The notes beneath the pieces are model-generated. The model saw nothing but the letters and a program-made list of their open reading frames with translations, made no database searches and had not been told where the DNA came from. A stretch of 19,718 nucleotides of DNA from assembly GCA_900544345.1 (NCBI GenBank), contig UQUR01000016.1, forward strand, positions 1 through 19,718. The letters run 5' to 3'. The position numbers were made by a program, and so were the translations under genes. Origin of the DNA: an uncultured Sutterella sp. (GTDB taxonomy: Bacteria; Pseudomonadota; Gammaproteobacteria; Burkholderiales; Burkholderiaceae_F). Below are positions 1 through 9,200 of the stretch, piece after piece; the stretch's first letter is position 1; each line of letters opens with the position of its first letter.

Positions 1-45
1 CGAAAAGTTGAGGTGTTAGAAGAGCGTGGGGTAAATGTTTGGTAA
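1..45 (+). CDS. Possible C-terminal tail of a gene cut by the left edge
   Basis: Frame 1 is open from the first base to a TAA at 43-45 and would give a 14-residue tail ending GVNVW. The other two plus frames close within 18 bases. The composition looks protein-like, but 14 codons prove nothing and I do not recognise the family. From 46 to 174 I see only a weak inverted repeat (GGGAGGC at 49-55 against GCCTCC at 82-87, long loop) and no gene. Confidence 0.3.
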   Translation, partial: RKVEVLEERGVNVW

Positions 46-174
46 ACTGGGAGGCCTATCCTAAGTCACAGAGGCTGTCCTGCCTCCTGGGTTCCAATCC
101 AGTACGTACACAGATAAACTACTACGTCCAATTTTTTAAACAATCAGACTCTATTAATTGACAAAAAAGAGCGT

Positions 175-1941
175 CTATTTTCGCAGTAATTTAGCACTCT
201 TCAGCCAACGAGCTGCACTTTTCTTTTCAATGATCTTTAGTCTCCAGGAATGTTTTTGGGTAGTGTTCATTTTGAGATTAAAGTCTTTCAGAAGTCCATT
301 TCTAAAAACGTGAATTCGAAATGCTTTTTCATCTGCGTAGCGCTCGAGAAGTTTTTGAAGATTGCTCTTTCTAACCTGAATGCCGTCAATTGCAACCAAT
401 TCATCGCCAACACAAAGACCAGCTTTTTCTGAATCTCCCCCTTCATCCAATTGAGCCACGGTAAGTCGATCACTCCCCGTAAGTTTTGCCCCCAATATAC
501 TGCGCTCAATTTCATCCTTATTTTCTTCTACACCAAGCCCCAGCACTTTAAGGGCCGATTTGTAATCAGGCTCCTCGGGTTGATTAACCCAACGATCAAG
601 CTGCTCGGTCACGTCAATTCCGGTTGCATCCCAGATAAGTTCGCTTATCACTTCTTCATCAAGTCCAGCATAGTCTTCACCTGACTCTTTATATTGCTTC
701 CAAGCCAAACGCAGAACATCATCTAACGATTTATTTGCCTTCGATTTTTCTCGAATATAAGCATCCAGGGTCAAAGCAACTAAGGCGCCCTTATCGTAGT
801 AACTAGTCACCGAACGACTACGGTTCGTTCTGACCTTATAGTATTTAATCCACGCATCAAAGGAGGATTCAGCAAGGCTTTGACGCGTTTTGGCCGTACC
901 CAAAAGATGGCGATTAAAAGTTGAGGCCAGAGACTTGAGGTACGTCTGCGCATCAATCGCCTGACTGCGTTCGGTTAAAAGCGCGTCATAGTAACTCGTA
1001 AAGCCCTCAAACACCCACAAGAGTTCCGTATATGTTTCTGCACTTAACTCATAAGCTATGAAGGCCGAAGGTTTTACACGTTTGATCCACCAAGCATGGA
1101 AATACTCATGAGTAAATAATTCGAGAAGTCTTGCATAGTCCGAACTGGCCTCTTTTTGATTTTCAATCGGCAAATCGTAAAAAGAAGCCGCCAATGCTGT
1201 GCTGCACCGGTGCTCGAGTCCACCGTAAAGATTTTCAGACAGATTTAAAAAGAAGGTGTAAGAAGAAAAGGGCGCTTGATGAGTTTCTGGCTCAAAAAAA
1301 GCAATGACAGTCTCTACACAACGCTTAACGTCATGGGTTAAACGTTTGCGATCAAAGGGAGGTACTTTCCCGCTTAAAACAATTCTGTGCACCACATCAA
1401 ACGCTTCGAATTCAATTGACTCCCAGGGACCGATTTCCATCGGCATATCAATCAATTCATCGTAATTACTAGCCCGATAAACCCCAAAACCATCTCGATC
1501 TATTTTGACAGGGGCTAGTTCCGTGGCTACCTTCCAACCACGGCAGTCTTGCGGTTTTTTAATAAATAGTTCAATGGCTTCAGACTCGCTGCCAAGAGGA
1601 CAGAGACAAAGACTTGAAAAAGTCAGAAAAGCTCTTTCTGTATCCAAATAGGCTCGTCTGACAGAAGGGTCTTGGGCAAACACCTCATAGCGAATCGAAA
1701 GTTTGCGCTGCTTATCGCCCACGCGTACTCGCCATGTGCTTTTATCGATTTTGGTCACACCAAGAGAATTTGGGCCGCAGAAAACTTTCAGCGATTGAAT
1801 TTCGGCGGCCATATCTCGGATCATGTAGCTGCCTGGAAGCCATGCGGGCAGTCTGAGTAAAAGTTCATCTCGGGCTTGTAAGCTTAACTCAACGAAAAAA
1901 GTCGCCGAGGACGGAATACATTTCACCGTATAGTTAAGCAT
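175..1941 (-). CDS. M61 family metallopeptidase (glycyl aminopeptidase-like) with PDZ domain
   Basis: This 588-residue protein is a zinc aminopeptidase of the M61 (glycyl aminopeptidase) family. The zinc signature HEYFH lies at residues 278-282 with His278 and His282 as ligands. The likely third ligand is Glu312 in the following WVFEGF motif. The first ~200 residues match the beta-rich N-terminal domain of the family. A PDZ domain spans roughly 465-560, with the carboxylate-loop region near KAGLCVGDELVAIDG. No signal peptide is evident, so a cytoplasmic location is likely. The length fits the family. The start is supported by AGGAGGG four bases upstream of the ATG (1946-1952 on the plus strand). 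The gene begins 38 bases after the stop of the Arg/Asp-rich gene, so the two are probably co-transcribed. The physiological substrate is unknown. The family call is firm; the exact specificity is inferred. Confidence 0.92.
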   Translation of the reverse strand: MLNYTVKCIPSSATFFVELSLQARDELLLRLPAWLPGSYMIRDMAAEIQSLKVFCGPNSLGVTKIDKSTWRVRVGDKQRKLSIRYEVFAQDPSVRRAYLDTERAFLTFSSLCLCPLGSESEAIELFIKKPQDCRGWKVATELAPVKIDRDGFGVYRASNYDELIDMPMEIGPWESIEFEAFDVVHRIVLSGKVPPFDRKRLTHDVKRCVETVIAFFEPETHQAPFSSYTFFLNLSENLYGGLEHRCSTALAASFYDLPIENQKEASSDYARLLELFTHEYFHAWWIKRVKPSAFIAYELSAETYTELLWVFEGFTSYYDALLTERSQAIDAQTYLKSLASTFNRHLLGTAKTRQSLAESSFDAWIKYYKVRTNRSRSVTSYYDKGALVALTLDAYIREKSKANKSLDDVLRLAWKQYKESGEDYAGLDEEVISELIWDATGIDVTEQLDRWVNQPEEPDYKSALKVLGLGVEENKDEIERSILGAKLTGSDRLTVAQLDEGGDSEKAGLCVGDELVAIDGIQVRKSNLQKLLERYADEKAFRIHVFRNGLLKDFNLKMNTTQKHSWRLKIIEKKSAARWLKSAKLLRK

Positions 1942-1979
1942 TTTTCCCTCCTAAAAAATCGACCCAAGATACTACTCAA

Positions 1980-2591
1980 TTATTCGGTCTTTTCACCCTC
2001 TACAGGTAAATCAAACCACTCTTCCTCTTCGTCGTCTTCCGTTGTTTGGATCGCATCGACATTATCTTTAGCTTCTGCTTGCAGCTCTTCTTTTTCCTCA
2101 ACAGAGTCGACCTGAGGTTCTTTTTGAGATTCAATCGCTGCCTGCTTAATAGCCTCTTCTCCCATGATGCCGGCCAAAGCAATCAAATGACGTAAAGCAG
2201 CATTAACGGCTTCACTTGTTCCGAACACGCGGGCAACATCAGCATCAAGTGTAATCAGCGCATTGCGGCTAGGGACACTTTGACGCCGCTCGACATTGCC
2301 GCGGCCTGCCATTGCTGCGCGGGCTCTGGGACCTGAGCGTACACCAAAATATTGACCCGAAAAGTCGTCGCGCCGACGGCTAAAACTTCCCTTTCTGTCA
2401 TCACGGCGGCGATCACGTCGACCGTAGCCATCATCGGTGCGGCCGAAGCCTTCATCACGCCGATCAAAACGACGATCGGAGCGACGCTTAAAATTGTCAC
2501 GGCTATCAAATCGACGATCAGATCGACGGGCACGATCATCGAATCCAAAATCATCACGATGGCTGCCTGATTCTTCCCAGGGTTTACGCAT
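1980..2591 (-). CDS. Arg/Asp-rich low-complexity protein with acidic tail, function unknown
   Basis: This 203-residue protein has three visible parts. Residues 1-100 are a basic, disordered stretch of Arg/Asp/Phe/Gly with an exact internal repeat RRSDRRFD at 22-29 and 36-43, then runs such as RRDRRRDDRK. Residues about 110-141 form the only ordered-looking block: a short strand (ALITLDADVARVF) and a helix (SEAVNAALRHLIALAG). This loosely resembles a ribbon-helix-helix unit or a conserved helix pair. Residues about 155-203 are Glu/Asp-rich and end in an acidic cluster. A basic, RGG-like N-terminus suggests binding to RNA or DNA, but that is inference. An AAGGAA eight bases upstream supports the start. 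It precedes the M61 peptidase gene by 38 bases on the same strand. I do not recognise a named family. The gene is likely real because of the ribosome site and the consistent reading frame. Confidence 0.75.
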   Translation of the reverse strand: MRKPWEESGSHRDDFGFDDRARRSDRRFDSRDNFKRRSDRRFDRRDEGFGRTDDGYGRRDRRRDDRKGSFSRRRDDFSGQYFGVRSGPRARAAMAGRGNVERRQSVPSRNALITLDADVARVFGTSEAVNAALRHLIALAGIMGEEAIKQAAIESQKEPQVDSVEEKEELQAEAKDNVDAIQTTEDDEEEEWFDLPVEGEKTE

Positions 2592-2788
2592 TCTTCAATT
2601 TCCTTTTATAAAACGCGCTTTGTAATCAATCGGTTGCGCGCTGGTGTTATTCAAGTTTTGCGCGATCTTAGCAGAAAAAGCCTCAGAAAATGCGTCAGAG
2701 TCATTAATATTTTCTTTCATCTTTGCGAAAACATTTGCTTTAAAGCACACTTTCAGCTCTCTAACTTCAGTACACTATGAATTAGGAA

Positions 2789-2808
2789 GAGAAGAGAGCC
2801 ATCTTCTC
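2789..2808 (+). promoter_or_regulatory. Small hairpin in the leader of the hibernation factor gene
   Basis: GAGAAGA (2789-2795) and TCTTCTC (2802-2808) form a perfect 7 bp stem with a 6-base loop, 38 bases before the hpf start codon. A TACACT hexamer at 2771-2776 could be a -10 element placing the transcript start just before this hairpin, but there is no convincing -35. The hairpin could stabilise the message or be chance in a purine/pyrimidine-rich leader. Confidence 0.25.
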
Positions 2809-2845
2809 ACTCTTACTCATAACCAAAACAAGAAGAGGGTTATCT

Positions 2846-3151
2846 ATGGCACAAGCATTACAAGTTACATTCCATGGAATCAGCCGTTCAGAAGCGGTAG
2901 AGCAAGCGGTCCAAAAAGAATTAAATGATTTAAGCAAATTCGACCGCAACCTGGGTCCCTGCCACGCAACCATTACTCAGGAAGGCCATCAAACAATGGG
3001 CGCTTACACTGTGCGCGTTACGATTGTCGCCTCCGGTAGTGACTTGGTGGTCTCCCGCACCAACACCGACGTGATGCTTGCCATTCGGGAAGCCTTCGAT
3101 ACGTTGCGCCGCTCGGTGAAAGATGCTGCCGAAAAACTTCGCGGTCATTAA
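2846..3151 (+). CDS. hpf: Ribosome hibernation promoting factor, short HPF/YfiA type
   Basis: This 101-residue protein belongs to the HPF/RaiA (sigma-54 modulation protein) family, which binds the decoding region of the 30S subunit and silences ribosomes in stationary phase or stress. The N-terminus LQVTFHGISRSEAVEQAV and the final helix (IREAFDTLRRSVKDAAEKLR) match the family's beta-alpha-beta-beta-beta-alpha fold. The length corresponds to the short form without the C-terminal dimerisation domain of long HPF. The start has AGAAGAGGG six bases upstream. The gene stands alone here; in many proteobacteria it lies next to rpoN and ptsN, neither of which is visible. A strong terminator follows 20 bases after the stop, so it is probably monocistronic. 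Confidence 0.9.
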   Translation: MAQALQVTFHGISRSEAVEQAVQKELNDLSKFDRNLGPCHATITQEGHQTMGAYTVRVTIVASGSDLVVSRTNTDVMLAIREAFDTLRRSVKDAAEKLRGH

Positions 3152-3171
3152 TCATTAATTTTTAACGTTGA

Positions 3172-3199
3172 GGGGATCTTCAAAAAGATCCCCTTTTTT
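3172..3199 (+). terminator. Rho-independent terminator of hpf
   Basis: A perfect 9 bp stem GGGGATCTT / AAGATCCCC with a CAAA loop is followed by six T. It lies 20 bases downstream of the hpf stop and isolates it from the amidohydrolase gene. Confidence 0.93.
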
Positions 3200-3249
3200 C
3201 TGCGCTACACTTACGCGGTCTAGCAATTTTTCGTCAAAGGAAATCTAAA

Positions 3250-4434
3250 ATGTCCTGCATTGCACGCATTGAAGAACTAGCCCCAGAATTCACCCGTATC
3301 CGTCGTGAATTCCACGCTCATCCTGAACTCAGCAACCAAGAATTTGAAACAGCCAAAACCATCGCCCGTTACCTCACCGAATGGGGTATTGAAGTGCACA
3401 CCGGAATTGGCGGCACGGGAGTGGTTGGAGTGCTTAAAAACGGCTCAGGCACGAAACGCATCGCGTTGCGCGCTGACATGGATGCTCTGCCTATTACGGA
3501 AGCCAATCACTTTGCCCACGCCTCTAAAAACAAAGGCGTAATGCATGCCTGCGGGCACGATGGCCATGTGACGGGACTGCTGCTTGCCGCCCGTTATCTC
3601 TCCGAAACTAAGAACTTTAACGGCACCATCAATTTTGTTTTCCAACCGGGCGAAGAGGGCGGCTTTGGCGCTCAGCACATGATTGCCGACGGTCTCATGG
3701 AAAAATTCCCCGCTGACTTTTATCTCGGTTGCCACAACTGGCCAGAAACCCCGGCCATGAAAGTCGGCATTAATAAAAAAGCTATGATGGCAAGCGGCAA
3801 CGTTTTCAGAATTGATGTTCACGGTCGGGGCTCACACGGCGCTATGCCCAATTTATCTAAAGACCCGGTCTTTACCGCCATCCAAATTTGCCAAGCGATT
3901 CAAGGGATTATCACCCGTATCAAGCGTCCGATTGATCCGGCCGTTTTAAGTATTTGTAAGATTGAAGCCGGTACCGCCTACAACGTAGTCCCTGATCATG
4001 CTGCGATTTTGGGAACAACTCGCACATTTGATAATGAAGTCACCTCCTTAATCGAAAAAGAACTCGACCAGATCAGCCGTTGCGTAGCGCAAGCCTTTGG
4101 TGCGGAGGCTAAACTGACCTTTACCCGTCAATATTCGCCTGTCATTAATACCCCAGAATGTGTTGATCGGGTGCAGGAGGCCGTTCGTGAACTCTTCGGT
4201 GAAGAAAAACTTCACGAACAAGAACCGGTGATGCCTTCCGAAGACTTTGCGGACTACCTTGAAACGACGCCCGGCGCTTTCTTCTTTGTGGGCTCAGGCG
4301 ACGGCTCTCACCGTCTTGAAGGTCATGGCGATGGTCCGTGTCTGTTGCATAACTCGTCTTATGACTTCAACGATGCCTGCCTGCCGATTGCAGCAAGCGT
4401 CTTTGCCAAAGTAGCAGAAAACTACCTGCGCTGA
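3250..4434 (+). CDS. M20D family amidohydrolase (hippurate hydrolase / N-acyl amino acid amidohydrolase type)
   Basis: This 394-residue cytoplasmic metalloenzyme hydrolyses N-acyl or N-carbamoyl-like amide bonds of amino acids, as do HipO, aminoacylases and related M20D enzymes. Visible motifs are RADMDALPI (73-81), CGHDGH (101-106), the GEEGG site (134-138), CHNWPE (161-166), PSEDFADY (329-336) and LHNSSYDFND near the C-terminus. The expected metal ligands are Cys101, His103, Glu136, His162 and His367, with Glu135 as general base. All are present, so the enzyme looks active. The dimerisation domain occupies about 180-300. The length is typical. An AAAGGA eight bases upstream supports the start. 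Terminators lie on both sides, so it is transcribed alone although a carbamate kinase gene follows. The substrate cannot be read from the sequence: hippurate, acetylated amino acids and indole-amino acid conjugates all remain possible. Confidence 0.92.
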   Translation: MSCIARIEELAPEFTRIRREFHAHPELSNQEFETAKTIARYLTEWGIEVHTGIGGTGVVGVLKNGSGTKRIALRADMDALPITEANHFAHASKNKGVMHACGHDGHVTGLLLAARYLSETKNFNGTINFVFQPGEEGGFGAQHMIADGLMEKFPADFYLGCHNWPETPAMKVGINKKAMMASGNVFRIDVHGRGSHGAMPNLSKDPVFTAIQICQAIQGIITRIKRPIDPAVLSICKIEAGTAYNVVPDHAAILGTTRTFDNEVTSLIEKELDQISRCVAQAFGAEAKLTFTRQYSPVINTPECVDRVQEAVRELFGEEKLHEQEPVMPSEDFADYLETTPGAFFFVGSGDGSHRLEGHGDGPCLLHNSSYDFNDACLPIAASVFAKVAENYLR

Positions 4435-4455
4435 TTTTTAGCTTTCTTTATCCCT

Positions 4456-4485
4456 CCCCTCAGATTTTTTCTGAGGGGATTTTTT
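4456..4485 (+). terminator. Rho-independent terminator after the amidohydrolase
   Basis: An 8 bp stem CCCCTCAG / CTGAGGGG with a 7-base loop is followed by A and six T. It lies 21 bases after the stop and separates the amidohydrolase from the carbamate kinase. Confidence 0.92.
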
Positions 4486-4575
4486 GTCTTTTTGTACAAG
4501 AAGGCTCACAAAGTTCATCCGTTCCAAGTCTTAAAATTTCTTCGTTGTCAGTTATATTTTGATCCGAGGCGCATG

Positions 4576-5502
4576 ATGCGAATTCTTATTGCACTGGGCG
4601 GAAATGCACTGTTAAGGCGCGGCGAAGCGATGGCTTATGAAACCGAGCTTGCCAACGTCAGAAAAGCTTCGCGCCAAATTCTCTCACTTTGCCGTACTCA
4701 CGAAGTCATCATCACTCACGGTAACGGCCCTCAGGTCGGTCTTATTGCCCTACAGCAAGAAGCCTTTAAAGAGGTTGCGCCTTACCCTTTGGATGCCATG
4801 GGAGCCCAATCCATAGGACTCATCGGCTACATGATTCAAAAAGAACTCACGGGACTTTTAGGAGCGGACTCAAAAATCGTCAGTGTTCTGACACAAACTG
4901 AAGTTTGGCCTGATGATCCGGCCTTTGCCCACCCGAGTAAACCCGTCGGTCCTGTTTATGACAAAGCGGCGGCTGATCAGTTAATCAAAACCCACGGTTG
5001 GGTCATGGCAAAAGACAACCACCATTATCGCCGGGTTGTAGCCAGCCCTGATCCCAAACGCATTTTGGGTCTGTCGGCTTTAAAGACGTTGGTTGAAAGC
5101 GGGCACCTCGTCATTTGCTGCGGAGGCGGCGGCATTCCTGTCTATTTTGATGCCAATGGTGCACTCATCGGAGCTGAAGCGGTCATTGATAAAGACTTAT
5201 CCTCTTCGCTTTTAGCTTCTTCTCTTTGCGCGGATCTTTTTGTCATTGCAACTGACGTAAAGGGCATTTACCTCAATTGGGCACAAACCGAACAAAAGCT
5301 GATCAGACAAACTTCTCCCTCATTTTTAAGAAAAGAGCATTTTGCAGCCGGTTCAATGGGTCCAAAAGTAGAGGCTGTGTGCCGCTTTGTTGAAAAAACG
5401 GGAAAGAGAGCCGTGATCGGCTCTCTGGAAGAAATTAACAATCTGACTGCGGGGCTCTCCGGCACCCGAATCGGACCTGATCTTGAAACAGTTTTTGCTT
5501 AA
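4576..5502 (+). CDS. arcC: Carbamate kinase
   Basis: Carbamate kinase makes ATP from carbamoyl phosphate and ADP, releasing ammonia and CO2 (via carbamate). It is usually the last step of arginine, agmatine or allantoin/purine fermentation. Family motifs are the glycine-rich start ALGGNALLRRGE, THGNGPQVG, CCGGGGIPV, AVIDKDLSSSLLA, ATDVKGIYLNW and GSMGPKVEAV, all in the expected order. From the chosen ATG the protein is 308 residues, matching the family at about 310. The frame stays open upstream to a TTG at 4492, but those codons look unlike the family N-terminus. GAGG at 4566-4569 sits six bases before the ATG at 4576 and three before the ATG at 4573, which is the other candidate. No arginine deiminase or ornithine carbamoyltransferase gene is adjacent, so the source of carbamoyl phosphate is unclear. 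The stop overlaps that of the convergent gene by four bases. Confidence 0.93.
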   Translation: MRILIALGGNALLRRGEAMAYETELANVRKASRQILSLCRTHEVIITHGNGPQVGLIALQQEAFKEVAPYPLDAMGAQSIGLIGYMIQKELTGLLGADSKIVSVLTQTEVWPDDPAFAHPSKPVGPVYDKAAADQLIKTHGWVMAKDNHHYRRVVASPDPKRILGLSALKTLVESGHLVICCGGGGIPVYFDANGALIGAEAVIDKDLSSSLLASSLCADLFVIATDVKGIYLNWAQTEQKLIRQTSPSFLRKEHFAAGSMGPKVEAVCRFVEKTGKRAVIGSLEEINNLTAGLSGTRIGPDLETVFA

Positions 5503-6056
5503 ATGGCGTAGCCCACGGTAAAAGCCAAAATTGGCTCGGAAGTTTGAGGCAGCTGCATGGCTTCTCTTAAAGTTTCATGATTCAAAGAAGCTCTGATGCA
5601 ACCGGCCAATCCCAATGCAGTGCAAGCCAGATAAGCATTTTCTGCCATCGCTCCCGCATCAACACTTAATGTGGTGGCTGGCAACTCGGGAGCTTTGGCA
5701 TGATCGGCAACAAAAATGATGCTGGCCGGGGCACTGCCTACCCACTGGGGCTGATGCGTCGTGGACTCAACTCTGACATCACGCTCTGAAATTTTCTCTA
5801 ATGCCTGTTCTTTGGCCAGATAGCGCCAAACGCCATCGGCTTTCAAAACATAAGCATCAACCGCTCTTAAGTCTCTTGCCGAAGGCGCCGTACGTTTACC
5901 GTCTTCGGTCGTTATCCCCGCGCAGGCCCAAAGAAGCGTTGCAAGCACATCATCGGCTAACTCTTCAGTCTGACAGCAACGATTGGTTCTTCGCTTTTCC
6001 AAAATCTCTCCCAATGAAGCTCTGAGTGCTATCCGATCTGGCAATTTTTTTAACAT
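5499..6056 (-). CDS. Nitroreductase-family (SagB/ThcOx-like) flavoprotein
   Basis: This 185-residue protein belongs to the FMN-dependent nitroreductase superfamily. The N-terminal EILEKRRTNRCC region corresponds to the FMN phosphate-binding RRS/T motif. LATLLWACAGIT and APSARDLRAVDAYVL follow as in SagB-type members, and the C-terminal DAGAMAENAYLACTALGL and FTVGYAI blocks are the second FMN-contact region and the closing strand. At 185 residues it is near the short end of the family. No signal peptide is obvious. GGGAGG lies eight bases upstream of the ATG (6065-6070 on the plus strand). It is divergent from uvrA across 156 bases and convergent with arcC, with the shared tetranucleotide TTAA serving as stop on both strands. 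The electron acceptor or substrate is unknown; SagB-like similarity does not by itself imply peptide heterocycle formation here. Confidence 0.85.
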   Translation of the reverse strand: MLKKLPDRIALRASLGEILEKRRTNRCCQTEELADDVLATLLWACAGITTEDGKRTAPSARDLRAVDAYVLKADGVWRYLAKEQALEKISERDVRVESTTHQPQWVGSAPASIIFVADHAKAPELPATTLSVDAGAMAENAYLACTALGLAGCIRASLNHETLREAMQLPQTSEPILAFTVGYAI

Positions 6057-6212
6057 TTCCTTTTCCTCCCAACGCTTATCGACTTTTTCAGGATAGTCCT
6101 TTTTCTATCGATTTGAAAGAAAAAAACGATTGGTTAAACAGTTTCGGAACATTAAAATTTCATTTCGTTCATATGATCTTTTGAATTATTTACTTTTTTT
6201 GCGAGCGCTTCG

Positions 6213-9200
6213 ATGGATCAAAACATCAAAATCTTTGGTGCAAAACAGAACAATTTAAAAAATCTTGACGTTGAATTTGAAACCGGGAAAATCACCGTTG
6301 TGACCGGTGTGTCCGGATCGGGCAAAAGTTCTCTCGTTTTTGATACTTTGTACGCCGAAGGTCAGCGCCGCTATGTTGAAACCTTCAGCCCCTATGCTCG
6401 GCAATTTTTGGACAGAATGGATCGTCCGCAGGTCGAGCGCATTGAAGGTGTGCCGCCTGCCATTGCCATTGACCAGACCAATCCCGTTCGCACCTCGCGC
6501 TCAACCGTCGGAACAATGACGGAAATCAATGACCATTTAAAGCTTTTTTTTGCCAGAGAAGCCAAACTCTTTTGCGCCCGATGTGGCAAACTCGTTCATG
6601 CAGATAATCCGGGAAGTGTTTATGAAGCTTTAAAGACCTGGAGCGTTGAGCTCTCCGATCCCCGTCTGTTCATTCTTTTTGATGTGGCCGTTCCTGAAAA
6701 AATGAGTACTGAGGAAGTCACCGAAGGACTCACGGCTCAGGGCTTTACCAAAATCTATCGGGAAAAAACCGTTAAAGGCACTCATTATCTTGAAGTGGTC
6801 GCCGACCGTTTCCGCTTTTCAAAAGCCGAGAAAAGCCGCGTCATTGAAGCTCTGGAGAATGCTTTTAAGTTTGGCAAGGGTGAGTTGTCAGTCGTTGCTC
6901 AATCAGATGATGATAAAGAAATTATTCGGCACTTCTCTAACCGTCTTTCTTGTCCCGACTGCGGCATCGATTATCAAAAGCCTACAGATGCCACTTTCAG
7001 TTTCAATTCTCCTTTAGGGGCTTGTGAAACCTGTCGAGGATTTGGCCGAGTAATCGGTGTGGACTATTCACTGGTCATTCCTGATGAATCTTTAACGCTT
7101 GAAGGCGGTGCCATTAAACCGTGGAACACTAAAACCAACGAAGAGTGTCTCAAAGACATGAAGCGTTACGCCAAGCGTGATGGTATCCGACTAAATGTCC
7201 CGTATCGGGATCTCAGCGAGAATGAAAAAAAATGGGTCATTGAAGGTGAGCCCGGTTGGAGCGGGAAATGGACTCGACAATGGTACGGCGTCAAGCATTT
7301 CTTTGAATGGCTTGAAAGCAAAGCTTACAAAATGCATGTACGAGTGCTTTTGTCCCGCTACAGAAACTATCAGGAGTGCCCAGACTGTCACGGAGCACGG
7401 CTCAAACCCGAGGCACTTTTATGGCGGGTTGGATCCGTCGAGGCGGCCCTATCAGCCACAAAAGGGCTTGAATTTAAGCGCCATAAACCCTCCATTTGCT
7501 CTTACTCAGACGATATCCTTAACACACTGCCCGGGCTTAATTTATATGATCTCATGCGCCTGCCGTTATCCAGGCTTTTGAACTTTTTCGAAGTGCTCGA
7601 AAAAGAGCCCATGGATGAAGCAGGAAAAATGGTTGTCGAAGAGATTCTGACACGACTGCGCTACCTCGTTGACGTTGGTGTAGGTTACTTAACGCTTGAG
7701 CGCCAAAGCCGCACCCTTTCGGGCGGCGAAGTGCAGCGCGTCAATCTCACGACGGCTTTAGGAACTTCACTTGTCAACACACTTTTTGTGCTCGATGAAC
7801 CCTCAATCGGTTTACATCCCCGTGACATGGACCGCATCAATCGGGTGATGCAAAAGCTTAAAAATTCCGGCAACACTCTGGTGGTTGTAGAACACGATCC
7901 CCAGGTGATGCTTGCCGCCGACACGCTCTTTGACATGGGGCCTGGACCAGGTGAAAAAGGCGGAGAAATAATTTTTAAAGGTTCTCCAACTCAAATTCTT
8001 AAAGCTAATACACTCACTGCCCGCTACCTATCGGGTAAAGAAAAAGTAAGCAGCCGGGAAAGCCAGAGGAAATTTACGAAAAAAGCGCCTGCCATTGAGC
8101 TTATCGGCGCCCGAGAACATAACCTCAAAGGTATTTCGGTGCGTTTTCCGATCGGAGCGCTTTCTGTAGTGACCGGTGTCTCCGGCTCCGGCAAATCCAC
8201 ACTCATTGAAAATATCCTGGTGCCGGCTCTTTATAAGGCAAAAGGGATGCCGACCGAGTCGCCCGGTCATTTTGATGCTTTAAAGGGGGCAGATCTGATC
8301 GAAAACGTCCACTACGTGGATCAATCCCCCATCGGTAAAACGACCCGCTCCAATCCTGCAAGCTACGTCGGGGCATTTGACGCAATCCGCAATCTTTTTG
8401 CTCAAACGGATGCGGCCAAAGCGCGCGAATACAAAGCGGGGACTTTTAGCTTTAATTCCGGTGACGGGCGCTGCCCGGTGTGCGGCGGAAACGGCTTTGA
8501 ACACATTGAGATGCAGTTTCTCTCGGACGTGTATTTGCGCTGTTCAGCCTGTAACGGCAGCCGTTATCGCCCGGAAATTCTCGAAATTACGATTGAGCGG
8601 GGCGGGAAGTCACTCAATATTGCACAGGTACTGGATCTGTCGGTGTCAGAGGCGTGCGACTTCTTTAAAAATGATTCGACCGTCGTTTCAAAGTTAGAGC
8701 CCCTGCGCAAGGTGGGATTGGATTACATCAAACTCGGACAACCCGTTCCGACACTTTCGGGCGGCGAAGCTCAACGCTTAAAGATTGCGGGCTTTTTAGC
8801 TCAAAAAAATTCACAGGCCAGTAAAAACGATCTGTTTATTTTTGACGAACCGACAACCGGTCTTCACTTTGATGACATCGATAAACTCATGTACTCGCTT
8901 CAGGAATTGATCGATCGAGGCAACACTGCGATTGTGATCGAACACAATCTCGATGTCATTAACTGCGCCGACTGGGTTATCGATTTGGGACCCGAAGGCG
9001 GTGATGCAGGGGGCGATGTCGTCATCCAGGGAACGCTTGAAGATTTGATCAAAACCGAGCGCTCTTACACCGGTCAGGCACTTAGCACTTATCGCAAGAC
9101 GCTCACGGGCGGCAGCATTACCCGCTACTTTACAAAAGAAACTCAAAGCCGCAATGATGAAAACCGTGCGTTGGTTCCTGCAAACGATGTCATTGCCATT

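Noticed and set aside
1..110. CTGTGA and a GCAGG-like stretch on the minus strand resembling a cobalamin riboswitch piece
   Set aside because: Only isolated short matches occur, the order of conserved blocks is wrong, and no downstream B12-related gene is visible.
46..120. Segment with a T-loop-like GGGTTCCAATCC and a GGGAGGC/GCCTCC pairing, possible tRNA or structured RNA
   Set aside because: The loop is TTCCAAT rather than TTCRANY, the stem beside it is only four pairs, no matching acceptor arm or CCA is found, and no known RNA family is recognisable.
2352..2570. Long open frames on the plus strand and in a second minus frame across the Arg/Asp-rich gene
   Set aside because: These are frame shadows of low-complexity CGN/GAY codons; they have no ribosome site or family features.
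4492..4575. N-terminal extension of carbamate kinase from a TTG
   Set aside because: It would add 28 residues not seen in the family, starts directly after the terminator, and a GAGG sits at the right distance from the ATG at 4576.
6057..6212. SOS (LexA) box in front of uvrA
   Set aside because: No CTGT-N8-ACAG dyad is present; a lone TATGAT at 6172-6177 lacks a matching -35.
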